Shown: piece by piece, positions 1 through 7,484 of the stretch | Layout: every line of letters starts with the position of its first letter | Numbering within the stretch: position 1 is the stretch's first letter | Source: an uncultured Oscillospiraceae bacterium | GTDB lineage: Bacteria > Bacillota > Clostridia > Oscillospirales > Acutalibacteraceae | Assembly: GCA_949297075.1 (NCBI GenBank) | Contig: CASFRX010000034.1 | Coordinates: 1-33,598 of the forward strand | DNA length: 33,598 nt | Reading direction: 5' to 3' | Program-made: the position numbers and the translations under genes | Notes under the pieces: model-generated | Databases searched by the model: none | What the model saw: only the letters and a program-made list of their open reading frames with translations | Told to the model about the DNA's origin: nothing

Positions 1-2
1 TA

Positions 3-95
3 AAAAGATATATGAACAGGGCTAACAGAATACCGATGAAAGTATTAGGCTGGCTTTCGCCGGTGGAGAAAAGAGCGGCAATTGAAAGAGACTGA
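3..95 (+). CDS. C-terminal fragment of a possible IS30-type transposase (partial, runs off left edge)
   Basis: An open frame enters from the left edge and stops with TGA at 93-95, giving about 30 residues. The stretch with N-R-I-P-M-K-V-L-G-W-L-S-P-V-E resembles the end of IS30-family transposases, which usually carry a motif of the kind N-x-R-P-R-K-x-L-G-[WY]-x-T-P. That resemblance is the only evidence, and no inverted terminal repeat can be judged because the rest is outside the window. It is followed directly by a strong hairpin terminator, as expected for a gene end. It could also be the tail of an unrelated gene. Confidence 0.3.
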   Translation, partial: KRYMNRANRIPMKVLGWLSPVEKRAAIERD

Positions 96-102
96 AGCCG
101 CC

Positions 103-172
103 GCAACGGGAAGCCCCTCGTTTCGTTCCGCTACGCTCCACTTCTCTTCGGGGCTTCCCGTTGCCTTTTTTC
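103..172 (+). terminator. Strong intrinsic terminator hairpin with 15-bp perfect stem
   Basis: The arms GCAACGGGAAGCCCC (103-117) and GGGGCTTCCCGTTGC (150-164) are perfect inverted repeats around a 32-nt loop, followed by a CCTTTTTTCC tail. It would end transcripts entering from the left. The loop contains, on the - strand, a GAGCGTAGCGGAACGAAACG-like string. Bases 173-274 hold nothing else I can identify. Confidence 0.7.
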
Positions 173-274
173 CTTGAATCTTATTTTTTTCAGAACTTTG
201 TCTCACATCATTGACAAACGTACATTTTATAAAGTTTATGTTTTTTCTTTCCAAATAATACACTAATTGCTGTG

Positions 275-303
275 TTGACGGTTGGCGCAAAAAATGTTAT
301 TAT
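275..303 (+). promoter_or_regulatory. Sigma-A-type promoter of the acetyltransferase gene
   Basis: TTGACG (275-280), a 17-nt spacer and TATTAT (298-303) lie 37 nt upstream of the acetyltransferase start. Each hexamer has one mismatch to consensus. Confidence 0.65.
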
Positions 304-339
304 CTTAAAAATATAACCACCTAAACTCGGAGGAAACAA

Positions 340-906
340 ATGATAAATGTAAGGCCCTACCGCACAAATGACAAATACAATGTTCAGCGCATCTGCCTGC
401 AAACAGTCAAGGACGATTTGGTTTTCGAGGGCTTGAACCGTATTCATGCGGATTATCTTCTGCCTGTTTACTGCAATTATTACATAGAACATGAGCCGCA
501 TAACTGTTTTGTCTGCACCGATGAATACGATAACGCAGTAGGCTATATTATATGCGCAGAAAATGCCGCAAAATGGTGCAAGATTTTCATTAAAAAATAT
601 TTTCCCCAAATCCGCCGCCGCAAGTTCAGCGACAGATTTACGGCATTAGGTGAATGTTTTATACACTTCATTTTTTCTTCTCAATATCCTGCACATCTGC
701 ATATTAATGTATTAAAGGATTATCGCGGCGGCACAGGCACGGTGCTGATGCAACAGCTTCTCGGCCACCTTAAAGCAAAAGGGATAAAGGGCGTTAACCT
801 CTGCGTAGATGCAAATAACCCAAAGGCTATCAGTTTCTACGAAAAGAAAGGCTTCAAAACTCTTATGAAATTCCCCGGCGGCAGAGCCATGGGCATAAAA
901 ATTTAA
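340..906 (+). CDS. GNAT-family N-acetyltransferase
   Basis: The product is a 188-aa predicted acetyl-CoA-dependent N-acetyltransferase with unknown substrate. The C-terminal half shows the GNAT core: the beta strand H-I-N-V-L followed by the acetyl-CoA pyrophosphate-binding loop Y-R-G-G-T-G (about 128-133), then a helix. The motif B-like segment N-N-P-K-A-I-S-F-Y-E-K-K-G-F (159-172) is typical of the family. The N-terminal half is longer than in minimal GNATs and contains a Cys/Tyr-rich stretch. There is no signal peptide or membrane segment. The start is set by GGAGGAA just upstream. The gene is a single unit with its own promoter and terminator, directly before sigG. Confidence 0.85.
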   Translation: MINVRPYRTNDKYNVQRICLQTVKDDLVFEGLNRIHADYLLPVYCNYYIEHEPHNCFVCTDEYDNAVGYIICAENAAKWCKIFIKKYFPQIRRRKFSDRFTALGECFIHFIFSSQYPAHLHINVLKDYRGGTGTVLMQQLLGHLKAKGIKGVNLCVDANNPKAISFYEKKGFKTLMKFPGGRAMGIKI

Positions 907-913
907 TCTTATG

Positions 914-948
914 GGTTGTAAAAAACAAAAAGTTTTTTAACCTTTTTT
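914..948 (+). terminator. Intrinsic terminator after the acetyltransferase gene
   Basis: GGTT-gt-AAAAAAC (914-926) pairs with GTTTTTTAACC (932-942), with a 2-nt bulge, and is followed by six T (943-948). Confidence 0.65.
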
Positions 949-980
949 AGGATTAAATTAATATTACCTGTATTTTCCCT

Positions 981-1009
981 GTATTACCTTTCTCTTACTC
1001 TCCAATACT
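981..1009 (+). promoter_or_regulatory. Possible forespore-sigma promoter of sigG
   Basis: GTATT (981-985) and CAATACT (1003-1009), 17 nt apart, loosely resemble the SigG-type pattern (GNATR then CATnnTA). SigG is known to activate its own gene in Bacillus. The match is weak and rests on inspection only. Confidence 0.25.
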
Positions 1010-1042
1010 TCTTTCATAAACACATTCGGAGGGCAAGGGAAA

Positions 1043-1813
1043 ATGCAATTTAACAAGGTTGAAATCTGCGGAGTTAACACAGCAAAGCTCAAGGTTTTAA
1101 AGGAGAGCGAGAAACGCAAGCTTTTAGAAAAAGCAAAAAACGGCGACAAAAACGCCCGTGAAGAATTGGTCAACGGCAACCTGAGATTAGTTCTCAGCGT
1201 AATTCAGCGTTTTTCAAACCGCAGTGAGAATATGGACGACCTTTTTCAGGTTGGATGTATAGGCTTAATAAAATCCATTGACAATTTTGATATCAGCCAA
1301 ACCGTGCGTTTTTCCACCTACGCTGTGCCAATGATAGCCGGCGAAGTTCGACGGTATCTGCGAGATAACAACCCTGTTCGAGTCAGCAGGTCAATGAGGG
1401 ACACGGCTTACCACGCCATACAGGCTAAAGAAAAGCTTGTTAATCTTTTAGGGCGAGAGCCTACAATAACAGAAATTGCAGAAGAAATGAACCTAAAAAA
1501 AGAAGAGGTCGTAATTGCCTTAGAAGCAATTATCGACCCTGTTTCTCTCTATGAGCCCGTTTATAACGATGGCGGAGATACAATATATGTTATGGATCAG
1601 ATAGGCGACGGTGGAAACGATGAGGGCTGGATTGACGAGATACTAATGCGGCAGTCCATTGAAGATTTATCCGACCGTGAAAAGCGCATATTGTCCCTGC
1701 GCTTTATGCGCGGGCTTACCCAAATAGAGGTTGCAAACGAAATCGGCATATCTCAGGCTCAGGTTTCACGCCTTGAAAAATGCGCTCTTTCAAAAATCCG
1801 CAATCACGAATAA
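1043..1813 (+). CDS. sigG: RNA polymerase sporulation sigma factor SigG
   Basis: The 256-aa product is the late forespore-specific sigma-70 factor of endospore formers, acting with core RNA polymerase in the engulfed forespore. The N-terminus N-K-V-E-I-C-G-V-N-T is the SigG signature. Region 2 follows (G-N-L-R-L-V-L-S-V-I-Q-R-F, 45-57; F-Q-V-G-C-I-G-L-I-K-S, 68-78). Region 3 contains R-Y-L-R-D-N-N-P-V-R-V-S-R-S (104-117). The region 4 helix-turn-helix T-Q-I-E-V-A-N-E-I-G-I-S-Q-A-Q-V-S-R-L-E-K lies at 226-246. Length matches the family. GGAGGG sits 9 nt before the ATG. It is not beside spoIIGA-sigE in this window, unlike the Bacillus order. It ends at a bidirectional terminator. Confidence 0.96.
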   Translation: MQFNKVEICGVNTAKLKVLKESEKRKLLEKAKNGDKNAREELVNGNLRLVLSVIQRFSNRSENMDDLFQVGCIGLIKSIDNFDISQTVRFSTYAVPMIAGEVRRYLRDNNPVRVSRSMRDTAYHAIQAKEKLVNLLGREPTITEIAEEMNLKKEEVVIALEAIIDPVSLYEPVYNDGGDTIYVMDQIGDGGNDEGWIDEILMRQSIEDLSDREKRILSLRFMRGLTQIEVANEIGISQAQVSRLEKCALSKIRNHE

Positions 1814-1868
1814 AGCCGCAAAAACAGATTCATTTTTGGAGCCGTTAATTTGCTCATAAATCTATCTG

Positions 1869-1907
1869 AAAAGGCTAAGTCAGCCACAAAACTGACTTAG
1901 CCTTTTT
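1869..1907. terminator. Bidirectional terminator between convergent sigG and the GH4 gene
   Basis: A perfect 11-bp stem, GGCTAAGTCAG (1873-1883) and CTGACTTAGCC (1892-1902), is flanked by AAAA on the left and TTTTT on the right, so it can end transcription from both sides. Confidence 0.85.
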
Positions 1908-1915
1908 GTCATATA

Positions 1916-3199
1916 TCAGTTACCAAAAAACTGAGGAAGATATGCCTTATGTGCTTCCTTCATTTCCTTGAAGCAGTTAAGAGCCTTTTCCCAGTCGCCT
2001 ACAAGAGGATGAACAAGAAGAGCGTTGAGAGCAGCTTCCTCCGAGCCTGTTTTTGCAGCCTCAACTGTATAACGCTCATACTCCTTGACTATGCTCATCA
2101 GGCCTATAATGTGGCGGTTGTTAATTTCGCCAAGGTCAATGGGCTCTGCGCCGTTTGCAGTAATCCTTGCAGGAATCTCGATAACATCATCGGGCTTGAG
2201 GAAGGGCAATGTGTTGCCGTTTTTTATATTGACAACCTGAATATCACCGACATCGTTTGCGATTGCATTAATAAGCGAAACTGCAACAAGAGAGTATTTG
2301 TGGCCGCCTCTCTGGTCGAGGAGAGCAGGTTTGACATAAAGACCTTCATCGGAATACATTTCAAGAAGCTCTTCTTCAATTTCCATGCACTTTTGTGCAC
2401 GGCTCTTTTCGCTCTTCATAAGGTAATCCAGCTTTGCGGCACGGCAGTAATAATATTGCAAATATGATGAGGGCAGAGCGTGGATAGCCTTGAGGGTTTC
2501 AAGAGAGAAGCCGTCATCCTTAATGTTCGCCATAACCTTGGGAGAGAAGCCGTTTGCAATAAGCTCATCAATCTTCTCTTCGCCGTCAACCTTAACCGAG
2601 GTCATCCAGCTGAGGTGGTTAAGGCCTACATATTTAATATCTGCATCGTTGCCGACTATTTCCTTAGTATCGTCAAGCATATCAATGGGAACATTGCAAA
2701 GGCCGATGCACTTAACATTTGTGTTGTTGAGAACATATTCCGTAACAATGCCTGAGGGATTTGTGAAGTTGATAAGCCATGCGTTTGGGCAGATTTCTTC
2801 AATCTTGCTGCAGATATTCTTCATGACGGGAATTGTACGCAGAGCCTTGAAGAAGCCGCCGATACCTGTTGTTTCCTGACCGATAAGGCCGTATTTGAGG
2901 GGGATAGTTTCGTCAAGATGTCTTGCCGGGAGCTTACCTACACGAATCTGAGTAACGACAAAATCCGCACCCTGAAGAGCCTCGTCAAGGCTGTCTGTCA
3001 AAACTGTTTCGCAGTCGATGCCTGCCGCCTTGAGCATACGGATGCAAAGGTTGCCGACGATAGTTCTCTTGCGGTCGTCAATATCCATAAAGGAAATTTT
3101 CTTGAGCTTAAGAGAGTCCCTTGCCTGAAGAAAGCCGTCAACAAGTTCCGGACAATATGTACTGCCTGAGCCGATAACGGCTACACTGATTTCTTTCAT
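1916..3199 (-). CDS. Glycoside hydrolase family 4 enzyme (6-phospho-glycosidase type)
   Basis: A 427-aa cytoplasmic GH4 enzyme, the NAD- and divalent-metal-dependent glycosidase family that cleaves by a redox elimination mechanism. Visible features are the Rossmann loop I-G-S-G-S-T-Y (9-15), Q-E-T-T-G-I-G-G (108-115), N-F-T-N-P-S-G (144-150), the metal-binding Cys in G-L-C-N-V-P (C168) and His in G-L-N-H-L-S-W (H195). The sequence is closest in feel to the LicH/CelF 6-phospho-beta-glucosidase branch, but substrate cannot be fixed by eye and no PTS genes are nearby. GGAGGT precedes the ATG. It is the last gene of a co-directional run, 43 nt after a BadF-type kinase and next to a GH109-type gene, suggesting a role in use of an amino-sugar-containing glycoside. 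Confidence 0.9.
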   Translation of the reverse strand: MKEISVAVIGSGSTYCPELVDGFLQARDSLKLKKISFMDIDDRKRTIVGNLCIRMLKAAGIDCETVLTDSLDEALQGADFVVTQIRVGKLPARHLDETIPLKYGLIGQETTGIGGFFKALRTIPVMKNICSKIEEICPNAWLINFTNPSGIVTEYVLNNTNVKCIGLCNVPIDMLDDTKEIVGNDADIKYVGLNHLSWMTSVKVDGEEKIDELIANGFSPKVMANIKDDGFSLETLKAIHALPSSYLQYYYCRAAKLDYLMKSEKSRAQKCMEIEEELLEMYSDEGLYVKPALLDQRGGHKYSLVAVSLINAIANDVGDIQVVNIKNGNTLPFLKPDDVIEIPARITANGAEPIDLGEINNRHIIGLMSIVKEYERYTVEAAKTGSEEAALNALLVHPLVGDWEKALNCFKEMKEAHKAYLPQFFGN

Positions 3200-3242
3200 G
3201 ATTTTTGTACCTCCGATTTTATATTAATATATATTTTTTGCT

Positions 3243-4178
3243 TTAAGCGTACTGCTGAAGTATCCAGTTGATGCAGCCGAAAACAGGAGCTGCCGTGAGC
3301 TTTTTGAAGCAGAGCTTTTTATCTGTGAGCTTGCCTGCTTTTTCGATCATCAGGTCAACATATTTTTCGCTGGGGAGCTTAGTATGAATAGAGCCTGCGA
3401 GAACGACCTCGACCTCATCGTCAAAATCCAGTTGATTTGCGTGAGCGGCAATAAGATATGCGCCACGGTCTGCAAGAGCTTCAACAGCTCTCATAACAGG
3501 CTTGTCGCCCATGTTTGCCGCCTCGAAGAAGAAATCGAGCAGACGCATTACGAAGCGAGGCAGCTGTTCTTCATCCTCATACATTGCAACCGTTGCAAGG
3601 AAATCTTCCTTTGTTTTAAGCCCAAATTCTTCAAAGAACATATGGGTCATAGCTGTTTTTTCAATGCCAAGCATTATATCGTCATAAATTATTCTGTAAG
3701 CCGTAATAGCTATCTGGTGTCCGCCGCCGATATCGCCCGAAAATTCGCCCAAGCCTGCAAGCTGACGCATTTCGCCCTTGCGGTCAATAGCATTACAGCA
3801 CATACCTGTGCCCATGTTGTAGCCGATAGCGGCGCCTGTTTCACTGCCTGCTTTTACGCCGAGGAAGCCGTCATTATAAATCTCAAAATTCTTGAGGCCT
3901 TTTTCCCTGAGCTTTTCGCACATAATATCATGCTGAAAAGGGTGGTCAATGCCGGCGAGTCCCATGAGAGTGAAGCTGACATCATCAAGGGTAATTCCCT
4001 GCTTTTCGGTAAGAGCCGTCAAGCCGCTCCAAATAATGCCGCTTGCCTCGTCAAAAGAGCCCTCCATGTTTTCATGGTTGCTTCCGGGGGTTTTAACCTC
4101 GTTGAGAATGTTTTTGTTTTCATCAAAAAGTGTGTAGACGGTTTTTGTGCCGCCGCCGTCAACTCCTATGTAAAACAT
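3243..4178 (-). CDS. BadF/BadG/BcrA-type ATPase, probable N-acetylglucosamine-type sugar kinase
   Basis: A 311-aa ASKHA-fold ATPase of the BadF/BadG/BcrA group, which includes N-acetylglucosamine kinase. The N-terminal phosphate-1 loop V-D-G-G-G-T-K-T (6-13) is clear. G-L-A-G-I-D, a second phosphate loop with G-Y-N-M-G-T-G, and G-E-F-S-G-D-I-G-G-G-H further on fit sugar kinases of this group. No membrane segments. An AAGGA ribosome binding site precedes the ATG. It lies between the GH109-type and GH4 genes with gaps of 28 and 43 nt, so phosphorylation of a released GlcNAc or GalNAc-like sugar is the natural inference. A role in activating a radical enzyme is unlikely, as no such gene is nearby. 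Confidence 0.85.
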   Translation of the reverse strand: MFYIGVDGGGTKTVYTLFDENKNILNEVKTPGSNHENMEGSFDEASGIIWSGLTALTEKQGITLDDVSFTLMGLAGIDHPFQHDIMCEKLREKGLKNFEIYNDGFLGVKAGSETGAAIGYNMGTGMCCNAIDRKGEMRQLAGLGEFSGDIGGGHQIAITAYRIIYDDIMLGIEKTAMTHMFFEEFGLKTKEDFLATVAMYEDEEQLPRFVMRLLDFFFEAANMGDKPVMRAVEALADRGAYLIAAHANQLDFDDEVEVVLAGSIHTKLPSEKYVDLMIEKAGKLTDKKLCFKKLTAAPVFGCINWILQQYA

Positions 4179-4206
4179 CAGTATCTATCCTTTCTTTTAA
4201 TTTGCA

Positions 4207-5445
4207 TTATATATCATAGAATTCCGAGCAAACCTCATCAAGACAGAATCGGTTTCTTTCGTAAGGTTCTCTGTCTATCCACATTCCGTTTGTAAAATCC
4301 GGGAAGGCTACGGGGTGACTGCCCATAGCAACCGACTGCTCGGAAAGGCAGGTGACCGCCATCCATGCTGCTGTATCATAAACATCAATGGGAGGATGAA
4401 TATTATTTATTGCGGCATTGGCAAAAGCGGAAAGCACTAAGAAATCCATGCCGCCATGTCCGGATTCGTGAATACCTTTTTTGTAATACTCTTTCCACAT
4501 GGGATGCTCGTATTCTTCTATATAGGGTGTGGCATCCTCAACCTCATGCTGCGGAGAACGGCCGTCAATATACATCTGTTTGCCGTCCTCGCTGTACATA
4601 CCCTTAGTGCCCTCGATGCGGTAGCCTCGTGAATAAGCACGGGGCAGAGTGCAGTTGTGGGTGAGAGTGATAGTTTCGCCGTGGGCGCATTTAATAATGG
4701 TTGTTACAACATCGCCCTGTGCAAAATCATAACCGGCAAGGTCATAATCCTCGCCCTTATTGTCCTTAATCCATTGGTTAAGACCTCTTGCTTTAGAGGA
4801 CATAGAAACAAGGGAGATCATTCTGTTGCCTCGGTTAATGCCCAAAAGCTTACAAATGGGACCTAACTGATGGGTCGGATAAACCTCACCGTTGCGGTTC
4901 ATAAAATTGAAGAGCCTGCCGTGGCGGTTTTCACGGCCTAAGGCGATTTCATCACGCAAATCGTGCTGATAGCCGCCCTCGCAGTGAACAACCTCGCCGA
5001 AAAGCCCCTGCTTCACCATATTGAAAAGAGCCATTTCATTTCTGTCATAACAGCAGTTTTCAAGGAGCATACAGAATTTTCCTGTTTCCTCGCTTGCTCT
5101 GACGAGCTGCCAACACTCTTCAAGGCTTGCGGCGCCGCCAACCTCCATGCCCACATGCTTGCCTGCGCGCATACAATCAACGGCGATTCTGCTGTGAGTA
5201 ATCCATGTTGTGGCAATCATAACTGCTCCCACATCTTTGCGCTCCAGCATTTCTTTATAGTTCGTATAACCGTCGGGTATAAACCCAAATTCATCCTGAA
5301 AGCACTTCTGCATATCCTTCACTCGGTCTGCATACTTATCGCAAACAGCAGCAATCTCAACACCGGGCACGCTTTGCAGCTCTTTAGCCATGCTTGCGCC
5401 TCTGCCGCTCAAACCGATAACGGCGAACTTGATATTTGATGTCAT
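4207..5445 (-). CDS. Gfo/Idh/MocA-family protein of the GH109 (alpha-N-acetylgalactosaminidase) type
   Basis: A 412-aa NAD(P)-binding Rossmann protein. The N-terminal dinucleotide fold (F-A-V-I-G-L-S-G-R-G, 7-16) is followed by M-E-V-G-G-A (100-105). Features typical of GH109 are L-L-E-N-C-C-Y-D-R (127-135), Y-P-T-H-Q-L-G-P (189-196) with the His placed as the family catalytic His, I-N-R-G-N-R, L-V-S-M-S-S and, near the C-terminus, G-H-G-G-M-D-F. GH109 enzymes use tightly bound NAD to remove alpha-GalNAc. No signal peptide is seen, so it should act inside the cell. AGAGGAA overlaps the stop of the upstream gene. The wider family also contains dehydrogenases, so activity on a different sugar is possible. 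Confidence 0.82.
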   Translation of the reverse strand: MTSNIKFAVIGLSGRGASMAKELQSVPGVEIAAVCDKYADRVKDMQKCFQDEFGFIPDGYTNYKEMLERKDVGAVMIATTWITHSRIAVDCMRAGKHVGMEVGGAASLEECWQLVRASEETGKFCMLLENCCYDRNEMALFNMVKQGLFGEVVHCEGGYQHDLRDEIALGRENRHGRLFNFMNRNGEVYPTHQLGPICKLLGINRGNRMISLVSMSSKARGLNQWIKDNKGEDYDLAGYDFAQGDVVTTIIKCAHGETITLTHNCTLPRAYSRGYRIEGTKGMYSEDGKQMYIDGRSPQHEVEDATPYIEEYEHPMWKEYYKKGIHESGHGGMDFLVLSAFANAAINNIHPPIDVYDTAAWMAVTCLSEQSVAMGSHPVAFPDFTNGMWIDREPYERNRFCLDEVCSEFYDI

Positions 5446-5457
5446 GTCAATTTCCTC

Positions 5458-5991
5458 TTATTTGAAAATTCTTTTGAATGTTTTTCTGAATTTGCGCAAA
5501 TACAAAGTCACAAGCTTTGTCAGCATTATATCATACATTACAAATGTGAAATTTGCCAGAGCCAAAACAAAAGGTATTCCATATTTGCCAAGCTCCTGCA
5601 TATCCTCAAAAGGTATGCCCAAAAGCTTGACGGAAACGAAATAGGCACCCGTTACGGCGGCATTGAAAACAGCAAGCTTCACAAGCCATTCTACAACAAT
5701 GGGCAAATGCTTTTCAAGGCTTGATTTAATAATGGGATAGTAGCCGAAAAAGGCTATATAGAAAGTTGCCGCCTCTTTATCGGGCACTACGAAAACCGAA
5801 AGCAAACTGACCGCCGCATAGACAAAAAACGCCCATTTTTTGTTTATTTCTATTACCATGAGTATAAGCAATGCACCCGATAACAGCGGTATCGCATAGG
5901 TCATAAAGGGTATCACCGCAGTGAGTAACATAAGCGTTACGCTCAGCGCGCTGACTATACCGCCCAAAGCTGTTTTTGATGTTTGTTTCAT
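5458..5991 (-). CDS. Small polytopic membrane protein, ECF S-component-like
   Basis: A 177-aa protein with about five hydrophobic segments. The start L-G-G-I-V-S-A-L-S-V-T-L-M is the kind of N-terminal helix seen in substrate-binding (S) components of ECF transporters. A basic C-terminal tail (L-R-K-F-R-K-T-F-K-R-I-F-K) follows the last helix. I cannot assign a substrate. It lies 12 nt before the GH109-type gene and 34 nt after the J-like gene, and its start has AGAGG at good spacing. It might import a small molecule or be an unrelated membrane protein. Confidence 0.75.
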   Translation of the reverse strand: MKQTSKTALGGIVSALSVTLMLLTAVIPFMTYAIPLLSGALLILMVIEINKKWAFFVYAAVSLLSVFVVPDKEAATFYIAFFGYYPIIKSSLEKHLPIVVEWLVKLAVFNAAVTGAYFVSVKLLGIPFEDMQELGKYGIPFVLALANFTFVMYDIMLTKLVTLYLRKFRKTFKRIFK

Positions 5992-6025
5992 TTTAACGCC
6001 TCTATGAAATAGACTTATTCTCTGT

Positions 6026-6619
6026 TTAACAGCAGGGAATTAAATCGCCGCCGAAGCACTCACAGCAGCAATCGGCGCACAGCAGCCCCGAGCAAATATC
6101 GCAGGCTGAACAGCCGGATGTGCTTTCCGTTCTTCTCTCGGTGCGATAGCCGCCTGACCTATCGAAATTTATATTATTTGCCGCACGGCGGTATTCCGCA
6201 TTATTAGGCTCCATTTGAGCCGCACGCTCAAAGTTGCTTGCGGCATCTTCAAGCCAGCCCTTGCGGTGCTGTACCGTGCCTTTGAGGTAATACCATTCAG
6301 CCGTTCTTTGACCTATGGGTACGCTTTCAAGCAACAGTTCCGCTTCGTCCGTTCTTCCGCTGTTTATTTTTGCTCTGATTTCGCTGAAATCCGTGCTGTT
6401 CCGGCCTGTATTGCCATAGCTCTGTGAGCTTGAGTCACCTGAGCCTGTGCGGCTGAGGATAATAGCGTCATAAGCCTCATCAATTTCTCTCATTTTTGCT
6501 CCGTCGGGAGTTGTGCCGTTGACGCTGTAGCGCCTTGCAAGGCTGCGATAAGCTTCTTTAACAGCGTTGTCGTCCGCTCCCTGAGACAAGCCCAAAACTT
6601 CAAAGGGATTCCTGTTCAT
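6026..6619 (-). CDS. Degenerate J-domain protein with TPR-like middle and Cys-rich tail
   Basis: A 197-aa protein. Residues 4-53 align with a J-domain (N-P-F-E-V-L-G-L, then A-V-K-E-A-Y-R-S-L-A-R-R-Y, then I-D-E-A-Y-D-A-I), but the invariant His-Pro-Asp loop is replaced by S-V-N (32-34), so stimulation of DnaK is doubtful. A Ser/Gly/Asn-rich linker leads to a TPR-like helical stretch (about 77-150) including A-A-S-N-F-E-R-A-A-Q-M-E-P-N-N. The last 28 residues hold ten Cys (170, 173, 176, 181, 184-186, 188, 196, 197), suggesting metal or lipid attachment. GGAGGAG sets the start. It overlaps the upstream DUF5685 gene by 20 nt, implying coupled translation. Confidence 0.85.
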   Translation of the reverse strand: MNRNPFEVLGLSQGADDNAVKEAYRSLARRYSVNGTTPDGAKMREIDEAYDAIILSRTGSGDSSSQSYGNTGRNSTDFSEIRAKINSGRTDEAELLLESVPIGQRTAEWYYLKGTVQHRKGWLEDAASNFERAAQMEPNNAEYRRAANNINFDRSGGYRTERRTESTSGCSACDICSGLLCADCCCECFGGDLIPCC

Positions 6620-7478
6620 TTCTTCTCCTCCTTGTTGGTTTGTTCTTTTCTTTCCCCAAAATAGTGTTCACGCAAGCTTCCGTTCCGTCAAAAACTATAT
6701 TTTCCAAAATTTCTTTAAATCTTTTCGGCTTCATTTCTTCCAGCTGTCTTGCAAGCTCTCCTGCCGTAAGATTTAAAACTTTAACAGCTTTTTCTTTTGC
6801 TTCTTCTTTGCTTATATTATTAAATACATTATATGAATTTGTTTTTCTGTCGCTTTCCATATCGTCAAGGGCATCTGCAAAATAGACCCAACGCCCTGTA
6901 AGATAGCCGAAGCGCTGTAATTCTTCAGCCGTTTCGCCGGCAAAGCCTATTTTCAGAAGCTCGCCCATTGCAGCTGCGCCGGGATGGGCGGCTGCATCAA
7001 TGCTTTCTGTTTTTTCTCTTTCTATTTTGCTTTGCTCTGCCATTGCTTTGGCTATAACCGCATCCGCCTCGGCGTATTTTTTCATGGCCTTTTTTCTTTT
7101 TATTGCAAAGTAAGGCTTGAGCAAGCGTTTTGCAAGGCTTTTGAAAAAAGATGAATCTTCAATATCATCCTGCACCTTATAGTAGCACATAAGCATTGCA
7201 GAAGCGGCGGCAAATTCAAGCTCAGCCGTGCCGTTAATGCACTTTTGGCATTTTTTAAGGGGATTATATTCACATCTGCCGCTTTTAAAGCCCGGACATT
7301 CCTCGGAGAAAGCCATACGGGTCAGAGCAAGCAGAGTAAAATCGTAATTTAGGGTGAGAGGGGCAAAAATGCCGTAATCCTTTTTCATCTGTCTGCAAAG
7401 GGAACAGTAAACAGCCTTATACGCTTCATAATCCTTTACCTTCAGCTCAGGTTTATAAATTTTGACATAGCCGAACAA
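6600..7478 (-). CDS. DUF5685-family protein with paired cysteines
   Basis: A 292-aa, mostly alpha-helical soluble protein with the M-F-G-Y-V start and Y-C-S-L-C signature of the DUF5685 group, whose function I do not know. Cys pairs C25-x-x-C28 and C77-x-x-C80, plus C61 and C69, form a possible metal or Fe-S site. Acidic motifs (Q-D-D-I-E-D near 103-108, and A-L-D-D-M-E-S-D later) recall the Asp-rich helices of isoprenoid-synthase-fold proteins, only as a loose likeness. The start is a TTG, 7 nt after AGAGGTG, and lies 6 nt after ispF. It overlaps the J-like gene by 20 nt, so the two probably act together. Confidence 0.8.
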   Translation of the reverse strand: MFGYVKIYKPELKVKDYEAYKAVYCSLCRQMKKDYGIFAPLTLNYDFTLLALTRMAFSEECPGFKSGRCEYNPLKKCQKCINGTAELEFAAASAMLMCYYKVQDDIEDSSFFKSLAKRLLKPYFAIKRKKAMKKYAEADAVIAKAMAEQSKIEREKTESIDAAAHPGAAAMGELLKIGFAGETAEELQRFGYLTGRWVYFADALDDMESDRKTNSYNVFNNISKEEAKEKAVKVLNLTAGELARQLEEMKPKRFKEILENIVFDGTEACVNTILGKEKNKPTRRRRNEQESL

Positions 7479-7484
7479 AGCTCA

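Noticed and set aside
3384..4295. 303-residue frame on the + strand opposite the BadF-type kinase
   Set aside because: It is a shadow of the kinase gene, which has clear motifs and a ribosome binding site. Similar long antisense frames opposite alaS (14106-14822) and the GH4 gene were rejected on the same grounds.
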